Source of the DNA: Oppiella nova
Taxonomy: Eukaryota > Arthropoda > Arachnida > Sarcoptiformes > Oppiidae
NCBI GenBank assembly: GCA_905397405.1
Contig: CAJPVJ010000744.1
Span: forward strand, 1-20,862
Length of the DNA stretch: 20,862 nucleotides
Direction: 5' to 3'
In this document: positions 1-10,402 of the stretch, in pieces
How the letters are laid out: each line of letters starts with the position of its first letter
How positions within the stretch are numbered: the stretch's first letter is position 1
Made by a program: the position numbers and the translations under genes
Notes under the pieces: generated by a model
Told to the model about the DNA's origin: nothing
Database searches by the model: none
The model's input: only the letters and a program-made list of their open reading frames with translations

Positions 1-127
1 TATCCATGATATAATAACTACCGAACAAATAGTACTTGCTCAAATCAATAATTAACGAGAATATCGGTACAACGAATATCGTGACAATTTTACGGTGGGG
101 GCGCACTATAGGGCGTCAAACAGGGTA
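1..127. mobile_element. Right end of a TIR DNA transposon, cut by the window edge
   Basis: The last 37 bases or so, including GGGCGTCAAACAGGGTA at 111-127, match the right end of the complete element at 5104-5786. The sequence further left (1-90) does not match that element. This is therefore a different member of a family sharing its termini, or a longer autonomous relative. No transposase coding is visible in the part present. The repeat ends exactly at base 127. Confidence 0.75.
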
Positions 128-301
128 AAGCATTTCACACTAAACTCAATGTGTTTTTCAGTATAAAAAAAGTGTTTTTAATAGATAGCGAGATATCAAT
201 CGATTTGTTTGCAGACCTAAATTATTACAGTATATCTCAGTATTTAAATGAATATATCATTCGCTAAAAACAATTTATTGATTATTGTTTTCAATGTGAA
301 A

Positions 302-327
302 GTACTGTACTATATATAGTACAGTAC
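302..327. repeat. 26-bp perfect palindrome in AT-rich intergenic DNA
   Basis: The sequence is its own reverse complement around a TATATA core, with GTACAGTA-type arms, followed by two further ACAGT units. It could form a cruciform or be a simple-repeat product. No role can be assigned. Confidence 0.7.
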
Positions 328-580
328 AGTACAGTCGTATGTATGCAAAATACTTATTAAGAATTTAGATTATAATTTTATTTTATAAACCTTTTCAGTA
401 TAATTAAAACCGGAGCATATTTAAGCTTAATCAGTGAATTTATTAATAAACTAAATAATTATATTATATTACAATGAAAAGTAAAATATAGAAAGGTGAC
501 TATCTAAGGACTAACTATCTAAAAACTAATATAAAAATGAGATTAATAACATTTAGTGCAACTATACATTGTACCGATAA

Positions 581-610
581 TCTCTCTCTCTCTCTCTCCC
601 TCCCTCCCTC

Positions 611-648
<38 letters not shown>
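581..648. repeat. (TC)n / (TCCC)n / (TTTC)n pyrimidine microsatellite
   Basis: This is an uninterrupted 68-base polypyrimidine tract made of TC dinucleotides, CCCT units and TTTC units. The Arg/Glu-rich open frame that crosses it on the minus strand is produced by the repeat. The rest of 128-954 is AT-rich and shows no gene. Confidence 0.95.
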
Positions 649-954
649 ATTAAATAAAAATCCTTAAATATTACAAATGATTGTGGTCTTTTAAAATGCT
701 CCTTGATCATACGATTCATAGACATGCACCTAAGCGTGTGAACCTTAATCTTTGATAACAACTACGCTATTTGCCCTGTCTCATTTATAGTGTATTTTAG
801 TTTAGATTCCACAATGCTGTATATAATGATATTTATTGTGAATTGCATGATTATAATCAGTTAACATGAAAGAGTTAACAAATATCTTACCTATTACCAC
901 TTGAAACTAGCCTCACTCCTATTTATTAAAATAATATGTTACGCAATAAAACTG

Positions 955-962
955 TATATAAG
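955..962 (+). promoter_or_regulatory. TATA box of gene 1
   Basis: TATATAAG lies 87 nt upstream of the ATG at 1049, close to the spacing in genes 4 and 5 (about 80 nt). Transcription would start near 985-995, leaving a short 5' UTR. Confidence 0.6.
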
Positions 963-1048
963 TATCGCAAAAAGTAGCTCGATATTCATAATAATATTAT
1001 TTGTTAATAATATAAACTTTAAATATTTATTATAAAAAAATTATAGCC

Positions 1049-2126
1049 ATGTTTAAAACTATATTAATAATTGCTTTCTCAATTGCTGTGGGTATGTACT
1101 ATTTATCCATATAATTACTCTATTGTAAACTAAAATAATTAATTAATTTTTAAATAAACTAGGTGATTGCGACCCTTTTAAGGACGTAAAGGCATGGGAG
1201 GCTAGCGTAAAAGCTGACTACGCTAAACTGACCGCGGTGGAACTAGTAACAAAAACCGATAGTAGCATACAAACACTTTTTAACTTGCTAATACCAGCGG
1301 CCGACCTACTACTCAAAAACAACATGACCGCCTCGGCCGAGAGCTACCTGGCCATCGGGGACTTCCTAAAATTAGCCAGCAACACTTTCTACCAGTCAGT
1401 GGACAGGGAATCGGCAAATCTGACGTTAAGGGCCTCCCGTATGGCCGAGTATGGGACGGTGTTTGAGGTACTGGCCCGCAGTGCCACCGTTGAGGCCAAG
1501 GAGAGAAAGCCGTTGAACGTGACGGACACCGAACAGGCCCTACATATCAAGTTTTATGACGTGCGGTCCCAGTTTAAAATGATGCTGGATACTGTGGCTG
1601 CCGGTGAGCATAAAAGGGGACTGGAGATATGGGCCGGGTGGCATGATACGGTATGTGCCAAAATGTGCTATTTTGTATTATGTGTGTGTGGTTAATTATT
1701 TATGAACTAGATAAATAAAATTTATATCATCATTATCAATTAATAAAATATAAATTTTATTTATCTAGTTTATAAATATTTACCTACGATAAATAATTTA
1801 TAATGTTATAATTGTTATTATAAGTATAATTACATAATTTGACATTGCTTGTATAGTTTAATAAATTATTATAATTTAATTTAAAAACATTTAGAAAGTT
1901 AAATGTTTATTAGTTTTTAAAATTAATTACAAACAATTATCTAATGTAATTAAAATATTTAACTGTTCATGTTTAGATATCAAACTTTTTGGCTCAGGGC
2001 TACACCAGGATCGACGATACGTACGCAGTAGTCGTACCCCAACAGCAAAGGGCGGCCTTTTTTCAGTTGCTCGTCGACGACATTACCTATATTTATACAT
2101 TTTTCAAAACATTAACCGGCAAATAA
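1049..2126 (+). CDS. Secreted helix-rich protein of unknown family, three exons (gene 1)
   Basis: The exons are 1049-1091, 1163-1650 and 1977-2126, giving 226 aa. Exon 1 encodes the hydrophobic signal peptide (MFKTILIIAFSIAVG) and ends at the donor GTATGT in phase 1. Exon 2 follows the acceptor AACTAG. The second intron (donor GTATGT at 1651, acceptor TTTAG at 1976) is in phase 0 and 326 nt long; reading through it would give a false stop at 1693. The mature part is acidic and predominantly helical by composition, with one cysteine (residue 17) and N-glycosylation sequons near residues 68, 100 and 133. Exon 3 keeps the frame to TAA and ends in an aromatic, helical tail (TYIYTFFKTLTGK). AATAAA at 2208-2213 is a likely polyadenylation signal. 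The exons are clearly richer in GC than their surroundings. I do not recognise the family. A distant link to genes 3-5 is suggested by size, secretion and C-terminal pattern only. The gene model is strong, the function unknown. Confidence 0.85.
1705..1770. repeat. Long hairpin inside intron 2 of gene 1
   Basis: Arms at 1705-1726 and 1749-1770 are perfect 22-base inverted repeats around a 22-base loop, and imperfect pairing extends outward for about ten more bases. It begins just after the exon 2 donor region. It could be a small foldback insertion or an RNA stem in the intron. No coding content is present. Confidence 0.85.
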
Positions 2127-3757
2127 TCTAGTCAAACTTGCTAACATAAATTGTTTGAAATTAAGTACATTTTACAAGTTGTAACAGAAAACAAAAAATT
2201 TATTTTAAATAAATACAAACACAGTATAATTTGTTAGATTATAATAAATGCAATGATTATTTTTATATCAAAATAATATACTGACATCTAATGTATAGCA
2301 TAGGTGTACACAAGTGTACGTTAAAGGACACATTTCTACATTGCTAAAATTAGTATTTGTGCGTGCTACTCATTTTTGGACGTCTATTAGATAGAGTAAT
2401 ATCATTAATAAGAATATCTGATAGGACATTCCGATAAGTGTATTAGAAAAATGCTTTAATCTTAAGCTTCCAATATTGCTTTAAACTTTACATGTAAGTT
2501 ATATCTAAGTAATATGTAATTATAGCAAAGTTATTATAGTAATAAATATTAATGAGTTTATTTTAATTTATTAGTTAGTATATATTATTAAATTAGTCCA
2601 TTTTTAGTGCATATTGGTTTCAAAAAATCATAGTAGTTGTAATTTAAAATATTTTTATCACTTATTTGTAATGTTACTAACCAAAAATTATTTTTAGCAT
2701 TTTTGTTGTTATTTTAGTATTATGTAATTAATTTAAATTTAGCAAAAAAAATTTTGAGTCACATAACATCAATTTTTTAATAATTATATTTATGTATTTA
2801 TATATAATATTTAATATACCAAATTATTAACCCTTTAATACGTAAGCATAGAGATGCTTGTTAATTAAATAAAATTAATGTTAAATATTTTAACGTTATA
2901 TGACTCAAGGGTAATTTAGTTTTTAATTAAATTAAATCTAATTACGGAATACTAAAATATAAAACCAAAACTAATATAATTTTGTATAGTAAAATTACTT
3001 TTTATGATATATAGATATAATTAATCTTTTAATATTTTATAATTATTTGTTAATCTCTATCATTTTACTAATTATGATGATATTCACAAAAGTTAGGCAT
3101 ATTATTAATGCAATGCACATATTGGCTAAAATATTGTTAGTATTAAAAAAGTATATAATGTGTTAAAATATGTTAAAAGGAAGCTTTATAAAATTATATG
3201 TTTCATATTGCTAAAATAATAATTTTTAAACATTTTATTAATAAAATATTTTTTAAACTAACAACAATAAAATTATAACTTATGTAAAAACATAAATAAC
3301 GTATCAGACAATTTTTATTATAAACATAATTGATTAATAAATAGGTTTTCATTTTAAATATATTTAATAAATCCATTGTATATTTCAAATAATCAATATT
3401 ATAAGAGATATACAACTTTTTATCACAATGTCACAATATATTATACTTTGTTTGTTATGATTCAAATTGCATTTAAACTAAATCACTATAGAAACTAAAT
3501 TAAACCGACAATAAATAACAATATATACTAGAAATATTAGTTATACCTAATTTATTTTTTGTAATTTGTTTGAAAGTAATTTCATTGCATCAATCATTAA
3601 TTATTAATATATTAATTTAGTGATTATAATTATACATTTTATTATACTAAAGCATTTCAAATATAGTTTGCTAAATAAAATAATTTTATATAATACAAAG
3701 TTTGTTATATGAAACATAAAATAACTTATTGCAAGCTATAAATAATGGTGTTATGAA
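2127..3757. other. AT-rich intergenic stretch without a recognisable gene
   Basis: Beyond the polyadenylation signal at 2208 I see only AT-rich sequence with short homopolymer runs. The small minus-strand open frame at 3203-3415 is Ile/Lys/Tyr-rich, as expected from base composition, and has no splice or domain support. Confidence 0.6.
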
Positions 3758-4070
3758 TAGGGTGGCCAACTATTTTCATGGCCCTGGAGGACATATTGTC
3801 AAAAATAAAGTTGGTCAGGTGAGCACTGAGAACATTTAGATTTTTAATTTTATTCATTTAAATTTTAACATCTGCTGGTTTCACAATAATATACACCTTT
3901 TATTCATTGATTTCAAAAATAGATTAAAAATTAAATAAATAATTGCAATGTCACAACCGACAAATTATCTTTGGGAAGATACTTTATTATCCTGATACTC
4001 TCGGGAGGACCGTTTTTTGAGGGGTTAATTGGAGAACAACCCTCCTAAAGGAGGACGGTTGGCAGCCCTA
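3758..4070. mobile_element. hAT-like MITE, 313 bp
   Basis: The ends are inverted repeats: TAGGGTGGCCAAC at the left and, as reverse complement, TAGGGCTGCCAAC at the right, with the subterminal motif GGAGGAC near both ends. There is no coding capacity. A clear 8-bp target duplication is not visible (flanks GTTATGAA and ACTGGTAT), so the element is old or its edges are slightly misplaced. It shares GTTGGC-type termini and CCTCC-rich subterminal DNA with the MITE at 17295-18028. Confidence 0.75.
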
Positions 4071-4357
4071 ACTGGTATGTAAGGTTATGTATGGTGGTCG
4101 TTTGCTTTATTACATATTGGAAACATGAATACTGATAATTAAAAATAATTTTGTTTATACAGTATACTATTTTGATCATGAAAAACTTTATTTATTTCAA
4201 TTTGCATGCAATTTTATTATTCCCCACAATGTGAACAAATAACTAATTACTATGTAATATGTTCAATCTAATTAATAATCACAAGTGCATTTATTTTATA
4301 ACATATTGCTATAATAATATCAAATAACACAGAATTATAATAAACATAATTATCAGT

Positions 4358-4655
4358 ATGAATCGGGTAATATTATTAATCGTGTTTGTCGCCGTGTTAA
4401 TCCAATTAGCCCAGGTTCATGGTATGTTGAAAAGGGTATTGTGTGCATATTAAATTAATAATTATTGCTCTAGGTGAATCTTGCAAAAAGGCCAACGAAG
4501 AACATACAAAGTGCGGGTCGTGTGAGAAGTCGTGTGCGGACAGGAATAAGGAGATGATGTGTGCGTCGGTCTGTCGTGAGGGCTGTTTCTGTAAGAAAGG
4601 GTATGTCAGGGACGCCAACAAGGATTGTATTGAGCCGGATAAGTGTCCCAAATAA
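4358..4655 (+). CDS. Secreted TIL-domain (trypsin-inhibitor-like) peptide, two exons (gene 2)
   Basis: The exons are 4358-4421 and 4474-4655, giving 81 aa. Exon 1 is a signal peptide (MNRVILLIVFVAVLIQLAQV) ending at donor GTATGT in phase 1; the intron is 52 nt and closes with CTCTAG. The mature peptide has ten cysteines in the order and spacing of the TIL family, with the fifth and sixth separated by three residues (CASVC) and a CFC pair at the seventh-eighth position. In that family the peptide bond cut by the target protease lies between cysteines 5 and 6. By alignment P1 would be Ser and P1' Val, so a trypsin target (Lys/Arg at P1) is unlikely and elastase- or subtilisin-like enzymes are more likely; that is inference. 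The peptide probably acts outside the cell in defence, digestion or secretions. A weak TATA-like TTTTATAAC lies at 4294-4302, and AATAAA at 4745-4750. TIL peptides also occur as antimicrobial and venom components, so the true target is open. Confidence 0.9.
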
Positions 4656-5103
4656 CAACATTAAAATAATTGTTACTAAAACTAAAATAGAGTTTTAATT
4701 AAATTTATAATTAAATGTGCATTCATTACATATGCGATGCTAGTAATAAAAATTTAATAAAATATTTTATTTAATAACTTCAAATAATTATTTAATTTAA
4801 ATAAAATTTTATAAAGAATTTTAAATTAAAGTTTAGAATATATTTTGTTAAAATTAAATAGAGACAATTGTAAAACAAAGTAGTTTAATATTTTTAAAAA
4901 TTTTTTATATTAAAAAGTAAAATTATTACACAACTACATTTTAATATGCTGCAATTAATAAATAATAATTAATTGGAATGTACGCAATAAACCTTATTAA
5001 TAGAAAATTAATTTATAACTTTTCAGCCAGATTAAATCACAACTTGGCAATGTTTGAAAAACAAAGTCATAAATTTTCTTATTTATACAGGTGTAAATCT
5101 TGT

Positions 5104-5786
5104 TACCCTGTTTGACGCCCTATAAGGCGCGCACTATCTGAGAAAAAAAGTGATTTTTTTTGGGAAAACGTAGAAGGGCGCACTATACGCAGGGTGCGCA
5201 TTATCTGAGATAATTATATATTTAGTATATAATTTTTTAAAATATTTAATATAATTTCAAATTAACTGGAAATCAATTATAAATCAAAATCTTCAATATC
5301 TTAAAAACTAACTTAATTCAATCAATAATAGTAAAAATACAGATAACCCTTATCACTAATAATATTATATTGGTACTAATGTTATTTCACTACAACAAAT
5401 AAATATAATTTACCTTTACATCAAAGTATTTTATAGCTAAATAACTCTTAATTTAAACTAATTGTGCTAAAAGTGCTTTTCAATTAAATATATACTAATA
5501 TAAATGTGGCAAATATTTATCACTAATAATTTTGTATGAAATTTTAAAATTTATAATTTTATCTTATCAATATCTTAAGTTAAACTTATCTCTAGATATC
5601 TCAGTTGATCAGTTGTCTTAATGTCATTTAAATTCAATTCATCTATACCTGGGTTCATATATTTATGTTATAATATGGGCGCACTATACGTAGGGTGCGC
5701 ACTATCTGAGTAAAAAACATACAATTTTGTAAATAATGAAAGCGCACTATACGGTGGGGGCGCACTATAGGGCGTCAAACAGGGTA
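5104..5786. mobile_element. Complete TIR element (MITE), 683 bp, probable TA target
   Basis: The termini are perfect inverted repeats of about 21 bases: TACCCTGTTTGACGCCCTAT at the left and its complement at 5766-5786. If the outer TA is the duplicated target, insertion at TA points to a Tc1/mariner-like transposase acting in trans. Just inside both ends lie GC-rich modules containing GCGCACTATCTGAG and GCGCACTATACG, repeated at about 5130, 5175-5213, 5677-5710 and 5745-5775. They look like binding sites for the transposase. The interior is AT-rich and non-coding. The flanks 4656-5103 and 5787-6124 hold nothing else I can support. Confidence 0.85.
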
Positions 5787-6124
5787 CTTTAATTAATTAA
5801 TTAATTATCTCTAATATACAATTTTTACCATCGAAAGTACCTATGTTAGAGTGGTCTCCAGATTATCATGTATAGATTAGACTCTCAAAATATAAATTAA
5901 TAGTTAAAAATAAAATACATAGTTTTATATAAAAACCAGATTTATATTTATTTAATATAATGTAAAATAGCATTCAATAAGGTTAACATAAAATACAATA
6001 CAATTTATATGACTGACACTCAAATTGAACTCTCCGTGCATTCAGTATTACAAACAATTATATATTAATAACAAACAAAGTGTAACTTGATACAATTCAC
6101 ATACAATATTAGGTACAGTATGAT

Positions 6125-6380
6125 AGTGATATACAGTGAATAATAATATATAAATGACAAGAATATTCTTAATATGTTACGTCAGTGTCGTAATATCTAT
6201 GTGTTTATTTGAATAAAAATCACAAATATGTATAATTTATTATTTTATTTAACAGATTCAAAAAATATAAAGTTTGTCCAAAATTATGAATAATTAATTA
6301 TGTTTTAAAAATATGTTATACAGTATTGCTATAGTGCAATCGTATTAATAAACTTTTAATAATCAATTAATATACAGTAT
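6125..6380. repeat. Inverted copy of DNA at 11650-11931 (block A)
   Basis: Read on the plus strand, this block matches the reverse complement of 11650-11931 over roughly 250 bases. Shared landmarks include AAGAATATTCTTAATATG, TGTGTTTATTTGAATAAAAA, ATAAAGTTTGTCCAA and CTATAGTGCAAT, with scattered substitutions and small indels. It sits directly upstream of gene 3, while its partner sits about 320 nt upstream of the gene 5 start, in the same orientation relative to the gene. It may be a duplicated gene flank or an unclassified dispersed repeat. Confidence 0.85.
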
Positions 6381-6382
6381 AA

Positions 6383-6874
6383 TCGACCTTGGTTACTGTT
6401 TTCGCTGAGCCTGACAACTATAATTACATGAGCAAGCACGTATTGCCAGAGTTTTTAGACATGTTGGTAGCCAAGGTGTTGGAAGCTGAAAAGAATCACC
6501 AAGATGAATCGTCCTCTTATAATGTGCGTGTTAGCGAGGTGCAGCAAATTCTTACTGAGCTGGCTAACGAAATTAGAGAGATTTTTGATAAAGCACCCAA
6601 CGCGGACCAGGGACATAGCATTTTGGATATGGCAAAGGTGACAGATATTTACAACAAGGTCATTTCGGAATCGGGACCCGCTATTAACAGTCAAACCGAG
6701 GATGGTTACCAGGGGTGTCTGAGATCTTGGTACTTTAATTTCGGTAATGAACTGAGCTTGGCGGCCGAGGTGCAGATTTACACCCATAAAGATCAAGCTT
6801 ATTTGACTGATGCCTTAAACGCTGTTCATGAGGCATTTGAAAAAATTAATGAAATATTTTCCAATTTTGATTGA
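6383..6874 (+). CDS. Exon-like frame for a helix-rich acidic protein without signal exon (gene 3, possibly 5'-truncated)
   Basis: The frame is open from the codon after TAA at 6380 to TGA at 6872-6874. It is followed by AATAAA at 6974-6979, and its base composition is much richer than the flanks, so it is probably a true coding exon. The first ATG (6428) gives 149 aa starting MSKHVLPEFLDML, with no signal peptide. The residues just before it (LVTVFA, then EPDNY) resemble the end of a signal peptide with a cleavage site. An AG at 6376-6377 would be the expected phase-1 acceptor, as in the neighbouring genes, but TAA follows it at once. The other usable acceptor is at 6408-6409 (phase 0), and I find no convincing partner exon. 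The protein is acidic and helical with one cysteine, ending in FEKINEIFSNFD. It resembles the C-terminal pattern of genes 1, 4 and 5 but is not clearly homologous. It is either a truncated family member or a gene with an upstream exon I could not find. Confidence 0.55.
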   Translation, partial: STLVTVFAEPDNYNYMSKHVLPEFLDMLVAKVLEAEKNHQDESSSYNVRVSEVQQILTELANEIREIFDKAPNADQGHSILDMAKVTDIYNKVISESGPAINSQTEDGYQGCLRSWYFNFGNELSLAAEVQIYTHKDQAYLTDALNAVHEAFEKINEIFSNFD

Positions 6875-8661
6875 ATGTATAAAGTAGGCAGGTCCAAAAT
6901 TATCAATACTGCTATATAAGTATATTTAATGGGTTGTGTAGACATTCTACATAAACCTGCCCTTCTATATATGAATAAAATAAATATTTTAATAATATTA
7001 TTAATTTAAAATAACAAAAAAGTAACTTATTAGTATATTGTTGTAAAGCATTAAAAAACTAATTATGTAAAATGACTATTACCACTAGATCCTTAAAAAT
7101 ATAATATTGTGTAATAGGGGACAGGGAGGGTGGTGGCAATGTGTGAATATTAAGCTATGATTGTAATGAATGTAAACAACTTTAAAGTTTCTAAATAAAA
7201 TATTTCTTGTAATACTTCTATGACATTTATTAAATATGCAAGTACCAAAAACTATCGTTGTATAAACAATTATTTTATGCAGCAACTTGCTTACAAAATT
7301 GAGATACAAATAACTTTAATTAGACTAAATTAATAAAGTAAAGTTTATTGCTAACCAAATAATAAATCTCATATAATCTCATATTAATAATAAGATATTA
7401 TCAACAACATATTTATTAATTATTTTAACATTAAAATTAATCTATTGCTAATATTAAGACAATTACTTTTTTAATGAACGTGTCATTTTTCACTAACAAA
7501 ACATTATTTCTATTCATTTACGGTACGAAATATTTGCATACATTGTGTAACATGGTTAAACAAACTTCGGAATAATTTTATTGAAATTAATGTTAATTGT
7601 GATTAATATTAAGTTTTATGTTATATGCTTCTGGACTTTCAATTTATGTAAATGGGTGTTTCTTAATAATCTATGCATTATTGATTTTATATGTTAACTT
7701 TAATAAATACGTTTCCAAATAACTTTCAACACTTGTAACGATTATTACTGCTTTTACAAATATTTCAAATGAATTATTATGGTGCGATATTAATAAAATA
7801 AATAATTATATATTTTAATTAATATTATAAAATATTAATTATGACTGGGTGACATAAAACCATATGTTTAAAAACTCTTTGTAAATTCTTTATGAATTGT
7901 TAGAAAATATTATTTATTTTTTGATAATATCTTTTTTGAAATTAAGTTATGCACTATAGAATTCCATAGTAATATTTTAAATACTTGTAAAAATGTTAAA
8001 GTAAATTACTAAAATATTTATTTCTTATAAATATAAATAAAATATTTTTAAAATGTCGCGCAAATTATAATTACAAAATAGTTAGGGAGGTGCTAGGTGT
8101 TTTGGGAGGGGTTAGGAGTGGGTTTATAACGGTGTATTAATAGTAAATAAACTTAAAATTGTATTACCAGAATCCAATAGGTGGCACTATCTATACGATT
8201 CTTAAAGGAGTGGCAACCAAAACAAAACATTAACCAAACCCCAACCCAATACTACTCCCATATTAACCGTTGTCCATGTGCGGCATGACCCTGTTTATAT
8301 ATTATATATTTAACTCGTTTGAATAGGTCGAATCACGGGTTTTTTTAAAACATGCTTATTAATCATTTAATTTTAGACCTTGATGTAAGTTTAATTTTTG
8401 GTTTCTTATAATTTATTGTAATGTACACAATAATTATATTATAATGAATAATAGTTTAAAAGTTATAGTATTTTTTGTTCTACGTCAATAACACAGGTAC
8501 ATTTTATATATTAATCACATAATTCATACATAATACCAGATTTTGTGATATTTATAGAGTTATTAACGATATAAATGTTCACAAGGTGCACATTTACCAG
8601 AAATACTCACTGATTTAGCAATGTCAAACAAACAAATTAATCATTCATTGCAAAATCACAC
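6875..8661. other. Intergenic stretch, AT-rich, with a short G-rich/C-rich island
   Basis: After the gene 3 polyadenylation signal I see no gene. At about 8083-8125 there is a G-run-rich stretch (GGGAGG, GGGAGGGG, GTGGG), and at about 8215-8270 a C-rich counterpart (CCAAACCCCAACCC). They are only loosely complementary and could be the remains of an inverted-repeat element. The minus-strand frame at 7085-7309 is compositional. Confidence 0.45.
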
Positions 8662-8669
8662 TATATAAA
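8662..8669 (+). promoter_or_regulatory. TATA box of gene 4
   Basis: TATATAAA lies 78 nt upstream of the ATG at 8747. The identical octamer stands 82 nt from the start of the paralogue gene 5, which supports both promoters. Confidence 0.7.
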
Positions 8670-8746
8670 CACCAATCAAAAAAAACAAACTTATTATAAA
8701 AGTTTATATAATACTTAAAATATTTATAAACGACTTGAAAGTAATA

Positions 8747-9707
8747 ATGAAAATATTTTATAAACTTCTTTTGTTAGCACTTGTAACCGAATTAGTAATC
8801 TGTAAGTTATATTAAAATTTAAATCTAAAATTTAATATTAATTAAATATTTTCCAACTAGGTGATTCGTCCGATTCAAGTGACTCGGACTCTGACTCGAA
8901 CTCCGGTTCCCACAACAAACACCACCATAAGAAACACCACCAGAAAAAGGCCATAAACACGACCACACTGTCTACGTACCGGTGGTACAAAAACCTTTGC
9001 ATATTGTCTACCAGCCCCCTGTAGTCTATGTTGAGTTTGATATGGTCAACCTATTTATAAACAACGGGTTCGACCAGTTGGCCACTCTATACCGCACACC
9101 CCTATCCACCCTGGGCTATAACCTACGAGCATACTTCACCAGTGTGCAAAATGACCAAGCTAACTTTGACTTTTATATGAACGGAGACATGACAGACATG
9201 TTGGCCGACTTGGGTCGCAGTTTGTCGACATTAAGGGAACAGTTATCCTATAAGGACACCGATTTTGTTGCGCACGTTAAGTACGTGGAGGATGTGCTAG
9301 CTAATTTACACGACTACACTAGACAAACGTTTAGCGTGGTCATCAAGGACAAACACGAAACTAAGCATGATACTATTTATAAGTCAACAAAGATCGGTGA
9401 TACCCTGGTGGGACTGGTAGGCACTATGGGCCCACATATTACGAAGGACTCGGAGCTCCGTTTCCAGCGTTTGCTGAATGGGTTCTTCAGTGATGTCGAC
9501 TCAGCCCTAAACCGAGCCCTTAATGCCCAGGCGTTGAGACTAGTGGTGGACCAACAGCTACCACCTCGGTATACATACCTTGTAACTTATAGCAATGAAT
9601 GGAACAGGGTGTTTGATAACATTAAGACAACTTTCTACCAAGATGAGATTACTATGTCAATTAATTCTTATGTAATCTGTTTAATTATTTTATTGAGAAA
9701 TAAATAG
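8747..9707 (+). CDS. Secreted Ser/Asp- and His/Lys-rich helical protein, frameshifted (gene 4)
   Basis: The exons are 8747-8801 (55 nt, signal peptide MKIFYKLLLLALVTELVI) and 8861-9707, with a 59-nt intron (GTAAGT to CAACTAG, phase 1). Exon 2 starts with a Ser/Asp tract (residues 20-31) and a His/Lys tract (36-48), as in gene 5. At the A-run 8944-8948 the frame breaks: reading on gives a stop at 9022-9024 and a 72-aa product. The frame with clear similarity to gene 5 (HTVYVP, then VEFDMV and the helical domain to 9707) needs one more base there. Either the gene carries a real one-base deletion, or the homopolymer is miscounted. The rest of the frame has no stop and keeps strong similarity to gene 5, which favours a recent lesion or an error. 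The C-terminus differs from gene 5, running into a hydrophobic tail (SYVICLIILLRNK). One AATAAA (9699-9704) overlaps the last codons and another is at 9929-9934. The domain is not one I know. Confidence 0.75.
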
Positions 9708-10402
9708 CATTATAAAATAATTTGGTAATAATATTGTTGGTTAATACATAATACTATAATAACTTTATACTGTATTGTACTATCAATATAATAAGTAGTT
9801 TTATGTAAACGTAATGTTAATTTTTAGTATGGATTTAATTTTTAATATTATTTTGTACACACAATCACTTACTTTGAACATAGGTACCTGAATGGGTATG
9901 TTTATAATGTACAACACAGTATGAGTAAAATAAAGATATTATTATTTATATTGGTATTATTAAAAAGTGTTATAGCAATAATTAATTGATTAAATCTAAG
10001 TTTATATTAAAATAATTTGTCATTGTACCATAAAAAATAAAATTAAGCATTTTAAAGTACACATATAATTTCTGTAAAAGATTCAATAGCACAAAAGGTG
10101 TTTTAAAATTATAATTAATTTTAATTACAAATATCCTTTATCTATACTTTTGGATTATTTAACAAATATTTTACATAATATTATAAGTTATAAAAAATCT
10201 TATTTATAAAATTACAACAAAAAATAATATAACAAAAATTATAAACTAAATTATTGAACTATATATTGAAAAATAAAAAAATAACTATAGTTGATCAAAT
10301 AAGAATTTTATTTATTAAATCACATTTTTTAATGCTAGGATATTGTTTTTATTATAACAATATAATTAATTATAACAATTTAAATTTTATGCGGTTAACG
10401 GT
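9708..10402. other. Convergent 3' intergenic region of genes 4 and 5
   Basis: It is AT-rich and carries polyadenylation signals for both flanking genes: AATAAA at 9929-9934 on the plus strand, and two overlapping TTTATT at 10307-10316 read from the minus strand. I see nothing else. Confidence 0.6.

Noticed and set aside
543-761. Minus-strand frame rich in Arg and Glu
   Set aside because: It is produced by the TC microsatellite; there is no splice, signal or domain support.
4406-4661. Minus-strand frames over the TIL gene
   Set aside because: The plus strand has a signal exon, splice sites and a full ten-cysteine pattern, so these are shadows.
6154-6189. Possible signal exon for gene 3 (MTRIFLICYVSV) spliced to 6410
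   Set aside because: The frame can be joined in phase 0, but the donor (GTAATA) is weak, the related genes use phase 1, and the segment lies in block A, where the partner copy lacks the same ATG frame.
6455-6796. Minus-strand frame of 113 codons
   Set aside because: It lies opposite gene 3, whose downstream AATAAA and coding composition support the plus strand.
7085-7309. Minus-strand frame of 74 codons
   Set aside because: It has no coding composition, splice sites or recognisable motif.
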